A DNA stretch of 64,000 bases from Lachnospiraceae bacterium MD308. Its GTDB lineage: Bacteria > Bacillota > Clostridia > Lachnospirales > Lachnospiraceae. Below, one piece after another: positions 26,837-35,264 of this stretch (the first letter of the stretch is position 1; each line of letters starts with the position of its first letter). A model generated the notes under the pieces. That model saw only the letters and a list, made by a program, of their open reading frames with translations. It was not told where the DNA came from and searched no databases. The DNA lies in NCBI GenBank assembly GCA_000403475.2, contig KE159795.1, positions 472,561 through 536,560 of the forward strand, given 5' to 3'. Made by a program: the position numbers and the translations under genes.

Positions 26837-27577
26837 CTATTCTCCCATTTCCTTAATAATTTTCTCCAGAGTATCATCCACTCTTTCATTTACAACCAGA
26901 TCCGCATAGCGGTCTGCAAAATGCGGTGTCTCCTTCACCAATATCAACTTTTTCCCTTCATAATACTGCACAAGCTGCTTACAGAGCTGCGTCTTTAGAT
27001 TCGTCCCAAGAACCAGAAGCACATCTGCCTTCTGCACTTCATGAGCCGCCCTTGTGATCACCTGATTGTCTACCATCTCTCCGAACAGGCAGACGCCCGG
27101 ACGGATAACCGTACTGCAATCTTCGCATATAGGCACTCGTTTTGAATTACGGACATAGTCTAATGAATAATTCTTCTTGCAGTGCGGACAGTAATTGACA
27201 TAAACACTCCCATGCAAGTTAATCACATTCTTACATCCCGCCGTCTCCGGCAATCCAAATACCCGCCTCGTAATAATACAGTTGAAAAGGCCCCTTCGTT
27301 CCAGCTCTGCCATCTCATAAAAACATTTCCCTGGAGGTTTATCCAGAGCACTTAAAATCTCATTGCGGTAAAAAGAAAAAAACTGTTCTGTTCTTGCAGT
27401 ATAAAATGAGCTGGAAAACATCTCATCCGCCGAGTAACCATATTTCTGTTCAATATCATATGATGCTTCACCGTCTCGTATCGCTGGATAACCACTTTCT
27501 TCAAGCATAGCATAGCCGCTGAGTACGGTAGTATACTTACTTTCTCTTAAAATCTGGAGTAATGTCTTACCTATCAC
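26837..27577 (-). CDS. Sirtuin-like protein with degenerate NAD site
   Basis: This 246-residue protein keeps the SIR2 outline: a zinc ribbon CPHCKKNY...CEDC, the catalytic-His context [13 protein letters not shown], and [11 protein letters not shown] followed by [10 protein letters not shown]. The NAD motif usually GAGxSxxSGIPDFR is here [18 protein letters not shown]. The TQNxD motif is replaced by [15 protein letters not shown], losing Gln, Asn and Asp. Deacetylase activity is therefore doubtful. The start is a GTG at 27577 with GGAGG six bases upstream. It lies two bases before gltX, in one operon. Confidence 0.75.
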   Translation of the reverse strand: MIGKTLLQILRESKYTTVLSGYAMLEESGYPAIRDGEASYDIEQKYGYSADEMFSSSFYTARTEQFFSFYRNEILSALDKPPGKCFYEMAELERRGLFNCIITRRVFGLPETAGCKNVINLHGSVYVNYCPHCKKNYSLDYVRNSKRVPICEDCSTVIRPGVCLFGEMVDNQVITRAAHEVQKADVLLVLGTNLKTQLCKQLVQYYEGKKLILVKETPHFADRYADLVVNERVDDTLEKIIKEMGE

Positions 27578-27637
27578 AAAAATCCCTCCTTCTTTTGTAT
27601 ATGGTAAATACATTGTACCACAGTTCAATCAAACGCT

Positions 27638-28105
27638 TCAATCCTTTCCTGCCGCAAACCAGTAATAAACCTTATGAAATACATGCCGAGGTATGGATAC
27701 GACAATTACAATGCCCATTACAATAGCAAAAGCTATCTTAAATGACTCAATTCCCTTTAAAGCCGCCTGGGTCAACTGATTTGTCACAATATAATAAACG
27801 GTATTGTAGATACCCACACCCGGTACTAACGGAAAAATCCCGGAAATCAGAAAAATAGTAATCGGACATTTCATCCGTACAGACAGGATTCTTGACATCA
27901 ATACCACAACAAAAGCCCCGAAAAAAGACGCAACAGCGGAAGTAATATAATTCTGGGCGTTGACAATAAGAAACATAATCCATCCCGCCATCCCTGTTAC
28001 CCCGCAGCCAAAATAATATTTTGAAGGAACATTATACATGATTGCAAACCCTACCGTTCCCATAAAAGAACAAAAAACATTGCTCAATATTTCCTGCGTT
28101 GTCAT
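27638..28105 (-). CDS. Threonine/serine exporter family, small subunit
   Basis: This 155-residue integral membrane protein with about four to five helices is of the ThrE_2 (DUF3815) type. Sites include SFMGTVGFAIMYNVPSKYY near the start and GIFPLVPGVGIYNTVYYI, the conserved PxVPG motif. It pairs with the larger subunit upstream, overlapping by 4 bp (ATGA). Together the two halves correspond to fused ThrE exporters, which expel threonine and serine. The substrate in this organism is untested. Confidence 0.88.
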   Translation of the reverse strand: MTTQEILSNVFCSFMGTVGFAIMYNVPSKYYFGCGVTGMAGWIMFLIVNAQNYITSAVASFFGAFVVVLMSRILSVRMKCPITIFLISGIFPLVPGVGIYNTVYYIVTNQLTQAALKGIESFKIAFAIVMGIVIVVSIPRHVFHKVYYWFAAGKD

Positions 28106-28944
28106 AAGATGAACCCTCCCGTGATGTTGTTATAAGTGATCAGTACAATTCCCACACCTACGGCTATGTATACAAAAACCATAAGCGCATCCATCATCCG
28201 AACTGTTCCCGACAAAAAATCACTATCGGCAATATCCCGAATCGCATTAGTAAATGCCATTCCCGGAATCAAAGGCATAATTGCCCCGATTATCATTCCA
28301 TCTAAACGCAGCAAAACAGAAGGAAAAATCTGCCTTGTAAAAATTGCACATAAAGTGATAATAATCCCTCCGAAAATATTAATAATAATCTTCGAAAGGT
28401 GGAAGCGCTTTGCAAGGAGCACCCACAGATATACAAAACAGCCTATAAAAAACGTCACTAAACTCTCCGTAAGCGTCGCCCCCATTAAATAACCAAAGCA
28501 CGCCGCGCCCACGCCAGCACCTAAAACCTGCGCTCTCGCCCTGCTTGGGGGTATACGGTCTATCTCCTCAAGATACTCCTTTGCCTCGGAAATGGTCACC
28601 TTCCCCTCTGCAATCTGCCTTGACAATTCATTGACTTCCGCCACTATTCCAAGATGTGCGCCCGAAAGGGGGATATGCTTTACCCTTGTATACACGTCCC
28701 CTTTCTCATTCTCGGCACTGACAAAAATCCCATGGCTCAATGTAAATATATCAACATGTTCCACACCGAAATGCTGGCATATTCTCGTGATTGTCTCTTC
28801 CACACGGAAAATCTCTCCGCCGTTTTTCAAAAGAATCCTCCCCGCTTCTAAGGCAAAATCAACTACCTGTTTGACATTGCTGTCAGACTGAGTGGAGGTT
28901 TCTGTTTCCGTCCTTTTTTCATCCTCTATTTTTTCAATTTCCAT
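28102..28944 (-). CDS. Threonine/serine exporter family, large subunit
   Basis: This 280-residue protein of the ThrE (DUF1212) type has a charged N-terminal cytoplasmic part (~110 residues). Its core is VVDFALEAGRILLKNGGEIF, then EETITRICQHFGV and TLSHGIFVSAENEKGD. About five membrane helices follow, including IIGAIMPLIPGMAFTNAIRD with the PxxPG motif. The start at 28944 has AGGAGAATAGC upstream. It is the first gene of a run that continues through the small subunit and probably the sirtuin-gltX-helicase genes. Confidence 0.88.
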   Translation of the reverse strand: MEIEKIEDEKRTETETSTQSDSNVKQVVDFALEAGRILLKNGGEIFRVEETITRICQHFGVEHVDIFTLSHGIFVSAENEKGDVYTRVKHIPLSGAHLGIVAEVNELSRQIAEGKVTISEAKEYLEEIDRIPPSRARAQVLGAGVGAACFGYLMGATLTESLVTFFIGCFVYLWVLLAKRFHLSKIIINIFGGIIITLCAIFTRQIFPSVLLRLDGMIIGAIMPLIPGMAFTNAIRDIADSDFLSGTVRMMDALMVFVYIAVGVGIVLITYNNITGGFIL

Positions 28945-29036
28945 GCTATTCTCCTGCCATCTCACAATTTCGTTCTATTATAGCACTACAAAATGGAAAA
29001 TCACACCCCCTTTTTCCTTATTTTTATTTCTCAAAA

Positions 29037-30017
29037 CTATCTCTTATACGATTTCATCAATCGGTTAGGATAAGCCGCCACCTCTCCATTCTTATAATAT
29101 AAAACACCATTTTTGCTGTAAAATTCCCTGTTTCCAACAGCCGCCTCTATGTAGCACAAATTCCATAAATCATCAAATGCACCCTCCGCGATATAGCAGA
29201 TATTCGCAGGAATAAAAATATCATAAATCTCTTGTTCCAGGCCCTTAAGTGCATTTTTCTCAATTCCTGTACACGCTCCATTTACCGGAAACACGACCAA
29301 ATGATCTTTCATAAATTTCGATGCATCCGTATACCCTGTAATATGTCCCTTTTCGTTCGATAAAAACCCTGGGAAACGCTCCAGCACAATGGGCCGTTCC
29401 GGCTCAACTTTATCCGTATTTTCCGCATCTTCTGTGTCTTCCGTATTCTCCCCATCCTCCGTATCTTCCGCATCTTCCTCCGCCGGCCTGTCTTCTGCCT
29501 CATTTTTATCAATCCAACCGTCAGAATCCTCTGCTATATCTTCCGGAATTTCTACAATAATACCCGGATTCTTTATAGATATTTCCGGCATTCCCGTGAT
29601 TACATCCGGCATAAAAACATCCGGTACTCTTTCTGATACCTGCTTTGTTGCGGTTACCTTATTTTCAACTTTCTTTTTATCCTCTGTCTCGCTCGTATCT
29701 TCTAGTTCGGAATAGTTCCCTACACTCGCCGGAATATCTATTTCTTCTGCCGCAAGATTCGGCTCAACCCTATCTGTATACCCTTTTATATATGTCTCAG
29801 GCAGCAACGGCATCTCTATGAATGGATTCGGAACAAATGTATGCTTCACGGATGCCGTCTGCCGTTCTTCCATTTTTTCTTTTGCATTCTCCAGATGCGT
29901 ATCTGCATAACCGTACAATCCGACACACAAAAGCGCTAGAATCACCGCACATATCATCTGTTTCCACTCAATCCGAATCCTCCGTCTCACATAAAGCAAT
30001 TCTAATATCAATTCCAT
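29037..30017 (-). CDS. Membrane-anchored protein with acidic repeats and LRR_5 unit
   Basis: This 326-residue protein has one N-terminal TM helix (MICAVILALLCVGLYGYA, ~21-38) and a basic start, so the rest is extracellular. A long disordered Pro/Glu/Thr linker holds an E-D-T/E-N repeat (about ten units, ~175-205). The C-terminal ~75 residues match one BspA-type LRR_5 unit: IFIPANICYIAEGAFDDLWN, then YSKNGVLYYKNG. The ribosome site is AGAGG. A surface adhesion or sensing role is possible but unproven. Confidence 0.75.
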   Translation of the reverse strand: MELILELLYVRRRIRIEWKQMICAVILALLCVGLYGYADTHLENAKEKMEERQTASVKHTFVPNPFIEMPLLPETYIKGYTDRVEPNLAAEEIDIPASVGNYSELEDTSETEDKKKVENKVTATKQVSERVPDVFMPDVITGMPEISIKNPGIIVEIPEDIAEDSDGWIDKNEAEDRPAEEDAEDTEDGENTEDTEDAENTDKVEPERPIVLERFPGFLSNEKGHITGYTDASKFMKDHLVVFPVNGACTGIEKNALKGLEQEIYDIFIPANICYIAEGAFDDLWNLCYIEAAVGNREFYSKNGVLYYKNGEVAAYPNRLMKSYKR

Positions 30018-30086
30018 ATCTTTTGCACCTCTTTTCCATATTTTTCCATTTTATACAGCCATTATAAGGTGCAAAATTACAGATAC

Positions 30087-30133
30087 AAAAAAACGTTCCG
30101 GAACACATCATATATGTTCCGAAACGTCTCTTT
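30087..30133 (-). terminator. Terminator of the glycine reductase operon
   Basis: ACGTTCCGGAACA (30093-30105) pairs with TGTTCCGAAACGT (30115-30127), with one mismatch. On the minus strand it is followed by a T-run. It lies 25-70 bases after the grdD stop. Confidence 0.85.
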
Positions 30134-30157
30134 TTAATTATTCATCAAATTTCTGTA

Positions 30158-31312
30158 CTAGCTCACATATCCAGCCTTCTTAAGCTCTTCTTCTGCCTTC
30201 GCAAGATTCGCATCAGACACCCGGATGATCGGTCCGGTACAGCCCATGCCGCTCTCTGCGTAAATATTGATCTTCCACAGCACCTTCACCGCATCCTCAA
30301 GATCCATGACCTCAATGCCCGGAATCTGCGCCGTCACGATCTCCTTCGGCGGCTCCTTCACTTCCTCCTGCTCTCCCGCAGGTTTCTGAGATGCCTTAAG
30401 AGCATCAAGCAGCTCTTTGAATCCTGCTTTCTTAACTGCCGCGAATTCTTCTTTGGCAACCTCGAAAACTTTTCCTCTTACAAGCTGCGCCGCATAGCGG
30501 ATTGCATTGGCGATAACCGGAGCGCCGCTGGCTCTTGACACGATCATCACTAACTGCTCATAGCCTTCGCCGATTCCCGGCCCGTAGCCAAAGCCTGTAG
30601 CCTCGAAACTTCCGCCTGTGTTAAAGGAGGACAGCATCTTCACCAGGATATTTCCGGTGAGAGAATCCGTTACCATGATGTCCGGTGACGCCTGCAGCAC
30701 GTCATTTCCTCTCATGACACAGCCGCCGTCTGCCCTTCCGGACTCTGCAAATGCGATGTCATAGCCGTTGTCCTTAAGCTGCTTTAACGCCTTCTCTGTC
30801 TGGCGCGCGCCGTCTACGTTAAGGATTCCCACTGTAGGATTCTTCTTTCCGCAGGCTTTTGCAGCGATAATTCCGTATACCGCATTCTTGATCATGCCCT
30901 CGATACGGTCTGTACTTGAAGTTCCTGTAGTGTTGGCGATATACATCTCTTTCGCGGTAGCCGGGGTCACGCAGCGTCCTACTGTAGACACGCCGATTGG
31001 GAATGGGAAATGCATCGTCACAGCAGCGTCTACCTCGCCGTTCTTTAACATCTCCTCCATGCGGTCATGGCCTTCCTCGTCGTTTGCTACCTTAACTGTA
31101 GTCACGCCCTCCGCCTCAAGGGTTCCGATGTAGTATACGTCAATGCCGTCTTTTGCAGCCTCCACAGCCGCAGCCAGGCAGTTTCTCTCTCCATGCTCAC
31201 TGCCCATGCCGGTGAGGGCAACCTTCGGCCGCTTTCCAAAGCTTCCGGTCTCTAACCCTTCAGCCATCTGCATAAAGGTCTCGGCAATCATCTTTTCAAT
31301 ACTGTTAGCCAT
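30158..31312 (-). CDS. grdD: Glycine reductase complex component C, subunit alpha (GrdD)
   Basis: This 384-residue PlsX/PtA-like subunit of protein C, with GrdC, turns the Se-carboxymethyl group on GrdA into an acetyl-enzyme and releases acetyl phosphate. Family features are VALTGMGSEHGERNCLAAAV near the start, VMRGNDVLQASPDIMVTDSL, and a C-terminal ESGMGCTGPIIRVSD with the conserved Cys. The last ~60 residues match the usual GrdD tail. It follows grdC by 14 bp and is the last operon gene. Confidence 0.93.
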   Translation of the reverse strand: MANSIEKMIAETFMQMAEGLETGSFGKRPKVALTGMGSEHGERNCLAAAVEAAKDGIDVYYIGTLEAEGVTTVKVANDEEGHDRMEEMLKNGEVDAAVTMHFPFPIGVSTVGRCVTPATAKEMYIANTTGTSSTDRIEGMIKNAVYGIIAAKACGKKNPTVGILNVDGARQTEKALKQLKDNGYDIAFAESGRADGGCVMRGNDVLQASPDIMVTDSLTGNILVKMLSSFNTGGSFEATGFGYGPGIGEGYEQLVMIVSRASGAPVIANAIRYAAQLVRGKVFEVAKEEFAAVKKAGFKELLDALKASQKPAGEQEEVKEPPKEIVTAQIPGIEVMDLEDAVKVLWKINIYAESGMGCTGPIIRVSDANLAKAEEELKKAGYVS

Positions 31313-31326
31313 CTTTTGCCACCCCC

Positions 31327-32865
31327 TTACTCTGCCATCAGGGATGCAGCGAAATCTTTCATAGCTTTTGCGATCAGTCCTTTTACTTCTTCCTCAGATA
31401 CACCTGCCGCTGCCTCGGCTTCTGCCTTTGTGTTTGCCTGAATCACGAAGGAAACGCCGTCAAACAGGTTGGTCATACGTCCAAGGAACAGACTTCCTTT
31501 TCCGATGATCATAGCATTCTTCATCTTGCCTGCAAGGATATCCTCTCTTGCAAATCCGATGTACGGCACGCCTGACGGGATATGCCCCTGTGTCGGCGCC
31601 CATCCGGTAAGGCCGTGTCCTGCTGTAAAGCCAGCCAGCTCTTTCCGGTCTAACTCGCCGCGCTTAACAGCTAAAGCAGCGATCATCTTGTAGTTTGCAA
31701 GCGGAACATCTCCTGCTCCTGCCGGTTTTGTGATATCCGGATTCTGCATCTCCGGAGAGAATTTATCAATATCAGTAATCTTAAGTCCTGCCCTCTCAAG
31801 CGGGTCAGCAACAAGGCTTCCGATAACATTCTGCGGAGCGCTTCCGGTTCCTACGGTGTGGCGTCCTAAAATGTCAAGGTTGATCTCCGGGTTTACGCCG
31901 TCATTCTCAGACAGAATCACACAGAAACCAGCCAGACAGTCCTCTAAAATTGGAAGTCCTTTCTTTACGTGGTCTTTTCCGTTCATACCAAGCTTTGCCG
32001 TACATCCGCCTGCCGTAACAGCTACGCATTTGTACGCGCCTGATTTTACAAGTGCTGCCGCCTCGATTAGTGCATGGGACGGTCCTGCACAGAAACCGCG
32101 TGAGTCGGAGCCTGTCGCATTGTTAAGACACGCGATCTCTGCCGCTGCCTTTGCAAAGTTGCCGCCGCCTCTCTGGTTCATATCACCGCAGGCCTCTTCT
32201 GCACAGTCGATTACGTACTCAACATCATCCTTGCTGATGCCTGCATTTTTTACGCCATATAACAAAGCAAGGACGCTTGATGCCTTGCTCATCAAGTTCT
32301 CATGCATAACATGTGCGGATAAGTTCACGTCGATGTCATGCGCTCTCTTTACACATGCCACAAGCTTTCCTGCAACATAGATTCCCTCTGCATGCTCATC
32401 ATTCACTGCCGCCTCAATCTCGGAAAGCTCCACGCCTTCCTCAACTCTTGCAACAATTTCCTCTGTGATGATAGGGTCCGCTGCAAATGCTGCCTTGTGG
32501 GCACTTACAAACTCTTTATCAACTTTTACAACTTCAAACTGGTCGCAAGCCTGCACAAGAAGAATGAACTCCTCCTCCGGCATGATCTCGCCGTATTTGC
32601 CGTATCTTTCAGCACCCTCTTTTACTTTGTCATAGTAAGGGAACTCTACGCCCGCAAGATCCTCCGGTGTCGCATTACCGATATATACCTGATTCGGCCA
32701 GTAATTCACGCACTCTTCATAAGAACGCAGATGGCTTTCTAACTCTTTCAAATATTCCGACTCCGGATTAACGATTCTCTCTGTCGTCTGGGTTGTTCCA
32801 TTATATACCACCATCTGAGGGGTATGTGCCAATACATAGCTTGCGCCTTTAATAACACTGTTCAT
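31327..32865 (-). CDS. grdC: Glycine reductase complex component C, subunit beta (GrdC)
   Basis: This 512-residue KAS III-like subunit of protein C, with GrdD, makes acetyl phosphate from the GrdA-bound carboxymethyl intermediate. The start MNSVIKGASYVLAHTPQMVV is typical. FCAGPSHALIEAA, CTAKLGMNGKDHVKKGLP and TAGHGLTGWAPTQGHIPSG match family blocks. The length is standard. It is separated from grdA by ~240 bp containing hairpin repeats and a terminator-like stem, so its level may be lower than that of grdA. Confidence 0.93.
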   Translation of the reverse strand: MNSVIKGASYVLAHTPQMVVYNGTTQTTERIVNPESEYLKELESHLRSYEECVNYWPNQVYIGNATPEDLAGVEFPYYDKVKEGAERYGKYGEIMPEEEFILLVQACDQFEVVKVDKEFVSAHKAAFAADPIITEEIVARVEEGVELSEIEAAVNDEHAEGIYVAGKLVACVKRAHDIDVNLSAHVMHENLMSKASSVLALLYGVKNAGISKDDVEYVIDCAEEACGDMNQRGGGNFAKAAAEIACLNNATGSDSRGFCAGPSHALIEAAALVKSGAYKCVAVTAGGCTAKLGMNGKDHVKKGLPILEDCLAGFCVILSENDGVNPEINLDILGRHTVGTGSAPQNVIGSLVADPLERAGLKITDIDKFSPEMQNPDITKPAGAGDVPLANYKMIAALAVKRGELDRKELAGFTAGHGLTGWAPTQGHIPSGVPYIGFAREDILAGKMKNAMIIGKGSLFLGRMTNLFDGVSFVIQANTKAEAEAAAGVSEEEVKGLIAKAMKDFAASLMAE

Positions 32866-32887
32866 TGGTCTTCCGCCTTTCTTATAT

Positions 32888-33036
32888 TAAGGTTACATCT
32901 GTTCCACTAGGCTCGACAAGCACACCGCAAGGGTGAACTTTCTCACTAGGCTCGATAATACCTCGCCAAGTGTTCAATGTTTCGCCAAGTGGCCAGATGT
33001 GGTTCGCGCTAAGCTCGAAAAGACCTCGCCAAGCGC
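32888..33036 (-). repeat. Hairpin repeat cluster A in the grd operon
   Basis: Two clean units each have an 8-nt arm pair with one central A-A mismatch and a 13-nt loop TCGAnAAnACCTC. They are CACTAGGC/GCCAAGTG (32944-32972) and CGCTAAGC/GCCAAGCG (33007-33035). A partial unit (CACTAGGCTCGACAAG, then CACCGCAAGGGTG) precedes them, and CATCTG/CAGATG can enclose the first part. Blocks of 30+ bases are shared with cluster B at 35093-35262. Stem bases covary between units, so the structure itself appears to be conserved. Confidence 0.8.
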
Positions 33037-33047
33037 TCTACACAAAA

Positions 33048-33079
33048 GGCAGACCCCGGCGCTCGCCATAGGGTCTGCC
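33048..33079 (-). terminator. Terminator-like hairpin between grdA and grdC
   Basis: GGCAGACCC (33048-33056) pairs perfectly with GGGTCTGCC (33071-33079). On the minus strand it is followed by TTTTG. It starts 26 bases after the grdA stop and could act as a partial terminator or an mRNA end stabiliser, giving more grdA than grdCD transcript. Confidence 0.65.
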
Positions 33080-33105
33080 CCAATCTAAGCCAATTTATTC
33101 AAAGC

Positions 33106-33579
33106 CTATAAAAACTTGCAGAACTCATCTCTGATGGCGCTCATCTCGCTGATGATGTCATCAACGTCAAGTACCATCTCCATCATGCTGATCTGCTCGT
33201 CATAAACTGCCTCGTCAAACTCTTCTTTCATCTCTGGTTCACAAACGTGATATGTCGTGAGTCCAAGCTGGACCCCTGTCAACGGACCTGCGAAAGTCGG
33301 ATCGCCTGCTGTAACAGTCTCAGCTGCAAGACCTGCAGCTTCGCCTTCTGCAGCACCGAGAATTACTACTAAATTCTCTGCGCCGTATTCCTCAGCAAAC
33401 TCCTTAACTCTCTTCTGGTTTTCCAGATCCATTGCGCCTGCGCTCGTTCAGACGAAACATTCCGTTGATGAGAATACTACTTCTGCGCCGGCTGTCTGAA
33501 CACATTCAGCGATAGCCGGTCCTGGTATTCCGTCACGGTCACCGATAATTATTGCTTTTTTTCCTTCTAATATAGCCAT
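33106..33579 (-). CDS. grdA: Glycine reductase selenoprotein A (GrdA)
   Basis: This 157-residue selenoprotein carries the carboxymethyl group from GrdB to protein C as a Se-carboxymethyl-selenocysteine. Codon 44 is UGA (33448-33450) in [15 protein letters not shown], the known GrdA active site; reading through it gives the full family length. The true start is at 33579, with AAGGAG upstream ([20 protein letters not shown]). A conventional reading would wrongly begin at the Met after UGA. Sequence just after UGA can form a small stem, as expected for a bacterial SECIS. Confidence 0.95.
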
Positions 33580-33669
33580 AATTATTCTTCTCCTTTCATT
33601 TGAAGTTTTTTGTTCAGCCAAGCTCTGAACTGTTGTAAAAAGTTGATTTATGATACAGAAACTATCTGA

Positions 33670-33987
33670 TTAGATATATTTCTTAATCATCGCCTCAATT
33701 GTCTCTGGTGTGCAGTCATCTTTTACCAGTTCTTCTACTTTCTCTCCATCCTTATAGATAGCCATAACCGGAAGTCCAAGAACCTTCTGTGCGATAGCAA
33801 GACGACGTGCCTTCGTTGTGTTTAAGGACGTGAATTTCAGCTTGTCACCGTAGGTGTCTGCAAATTCATGTACCTTCGGCATAAGAGCCTGACACGGTAC
33901 GCATCCGTCACCATAAAAGTCTACGAATACATATCCTTCTGCCTTAAGCACTTCTGCCTCAAAATTGGTCTTGTCTAAATCTAACAT
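33670..33987 (-). CDS. trxA: Thioredoxin of the glycine reductase operon
   Basis: This 105-residue thioredoxin has active site GDGCVPCQAL (Cys29, Cys32). The usual WCGPC is replaced by GCVPC, typical of thioredoxins dedicated to glycine reductase. It passes electrons from TrxB to oxidised GrdA. The start at 33987 is chosen because of AAGGAGGAG before it. It lies 98 bp after trxB and 90 bp before grdA. Confidence 0.93.
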   Translation of the reverse strand: MLDLDKTNFEAEVLKAEGYVFVDFYGDGCVPCQALMPKVHEFADTYGDKLKFTSLNTTKARRLAIAQKVLGLPVMAIYKDGEKVEELVKDDCTPETIEAMIKKYI

Positions 33988-34085
33988 TGGAATCTCCTCC
34001 TTACTTTGTAAAATATATAGAATGTGCCCTGACGCAGAGGCGCAAGGCACTTCCACATCTGCCGGAGCGTAAAGCCAAGCTCTGC

Positions 34086-35030
34086 CTAGAAGTAGTCAGA
34101 CATGCTCCGCTCTACCTGAACTGCTGCAATAGCGCCGTCTGCCGCCGCAGTTACAACCTGACGGAGGCTCTTGATGCGGACATCTCCTGCTGCGTATACA
34201 CCCGGGATGTTGGTATGCATATCGTCATCCGTCTTTATGTATCCGCGCTCATCCATATCGATAATGCCCTCGAACGGCTTACTGTTAGGAATCGTTCCGA
34301 TAAATCCGAATACGCCGAACATTCCGTCATCCTCGTCAGCCTCAACTGTGGTAACCTCGCCGGTCTTAACATTCTTGACCTTCATCCACTGCAAGATGTC
34401 GTCTCCGCCAACTTCCTCTACAACTGAATCCCACATGAAATCAATCTTCGGATTCTTGAACGCTTTCTCCTGGATAGATTTAGCCGCACGCAGCTCATTT
34501 CTTCTGTGGATGATCGTTACCTTCCTTGCGAACTTGGTCAGGTACATTGCCTCCTCAACAGCAGAATCGCCGCCGCCTACAACATACACTTCAAAGTCCT
34601 CGAAGAAGTTAGCGTCACAAGTCGCACAGTAGGAAACACCCTTTCCGGTATACTCTGCCTCGCCCTTGCATCCGATCGGTCTTGCATGTGCGCCGGTAGC
34701 AATGATTACGTTCTTGCCCTGATACTCGGCCTTCTCGCTCTTTAATACCTTAACGTCTCCCTCAAGGCATACTTCCTTGATCGTATCGGATACTCTCTCA
34801 GCGCCGAACTTTGCTGCCTGCTCGGTCATTCTCGCAATCAGGGACGGTCCTGACTCACCCTCAACAATCTGTCCCGGGTAGTTCTCAATCTCGTCTGTAA
34901 TTGCAATCTGTCCGCCGTCCTGTCCCTTCTCAATGATCAGAACAGAGAGACGGCTTCTTCCTGCGTACAGTCCTGCTGCTAAACCAGCAGGACCTGCACC
35001 AAGAACAATAACATCATAAATTTTGCTCAT
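34086..35030 (-). CDS. trxB: Thioredoxin reductase
   Basis: This 314-residue FAD/NADPH enzyme has the FAD motif GAGPAGLAAGLYAGR, redox pair CATC (Cys135, Cys138), the NADPH-binding GGGDSAVEEAMYLTK and HRRNELRA, and the C-terminal FAD site GVYAAGDVR. It reduces the neighbouring TrxA, which drives glycine reduction. It is complete. It starts after the hairpin-repeat cluster B that separates it from grdB. Confidence 0.95.
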   Translation of the reverse strand: MSKIYDVIVLGAGPAGLAAGLYAGRSRLSVLIIEKGQDGGQIAITDEIENYPGQIVEGESGPSLIARMTEQAAKFGAERVSDTIKEVCLEGDVKVLKSEKAEYQGKNVIIATGAHARPIGCKGEAEYTGKGVSYCATCDANFFEDFEVYVVGGGDSAVEEAMYLTKFARKVTIIHRRNELRAAKSIQEKAFKNPKIDFMWDSVVEEVGGDDILQWMKVKNVKTGEVTTVEADEDDGMFGVFGFIGTIPNSKPFEGIIDMDERGYIKTDDDMHTNIPGVYAAGDVRIKSLRQVVTAAADGAIAAVQVERSMSDYF

Positions 35031-35057
35031 TGTCTGTTACTCTCCTTATTGTTGTGA

Positions 35058-35262
35058 CATCCGTTTCACTCAAATCGTGAAAACATGCCAACACTTTGTT
35101 CAAGTGCTCTACTCAAGGTAACATCTGCTCCACTAAGCTCGAAAATACCTCGCTAAGTGGCCAGATGCGCTACGCACTAGGCTCGAAAAGACACACCGCA
35201 AGGGTGAACTTTCTCACTAGGCTCGAAAGAACCTCGCCAAGTGTTCAATGTTTCGCCAAGTG
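35058..35262 (-). repeat. Hairpin repeat cluster B in the grd operon
   Basis: Units are CACTTTGTTCAAGTG (35093-35107); CACTAAGC/GCTAAGTG with a 13-nt loop (35131-35159), enclosed by CATCTG/CAGATG; and CACTAGGC/GCCAAGTG (35215-35243). The last is preceded by the CACACCGCAAGGGTG variant. The loop is again TCGAAAAnACCTC-like. Two long blocks, ACACCGCAAGGGTGAACTTT and CCTCGCCAAGTGTTCAATGT, are identical to cluster A. The cluster fills the whole trxB-grdB gap. Confidence 0.8.
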
Positions 35263-35264
35263 CT

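Noticed and set aside
29309-29512. Arg/Met-rich frame and Ser-rich frame over the acidic repeat tract
   Set aside because: Alternative frames of a repetitive GAA/GAC tract; no ribosome sites.
33106-33432. grdA as a short protein starting at the internal Met
   Set aside because: Upstream of the UGA there is a conserved N-terminus with a good ribosome site; UGA is codon 44 as in known GrdA.
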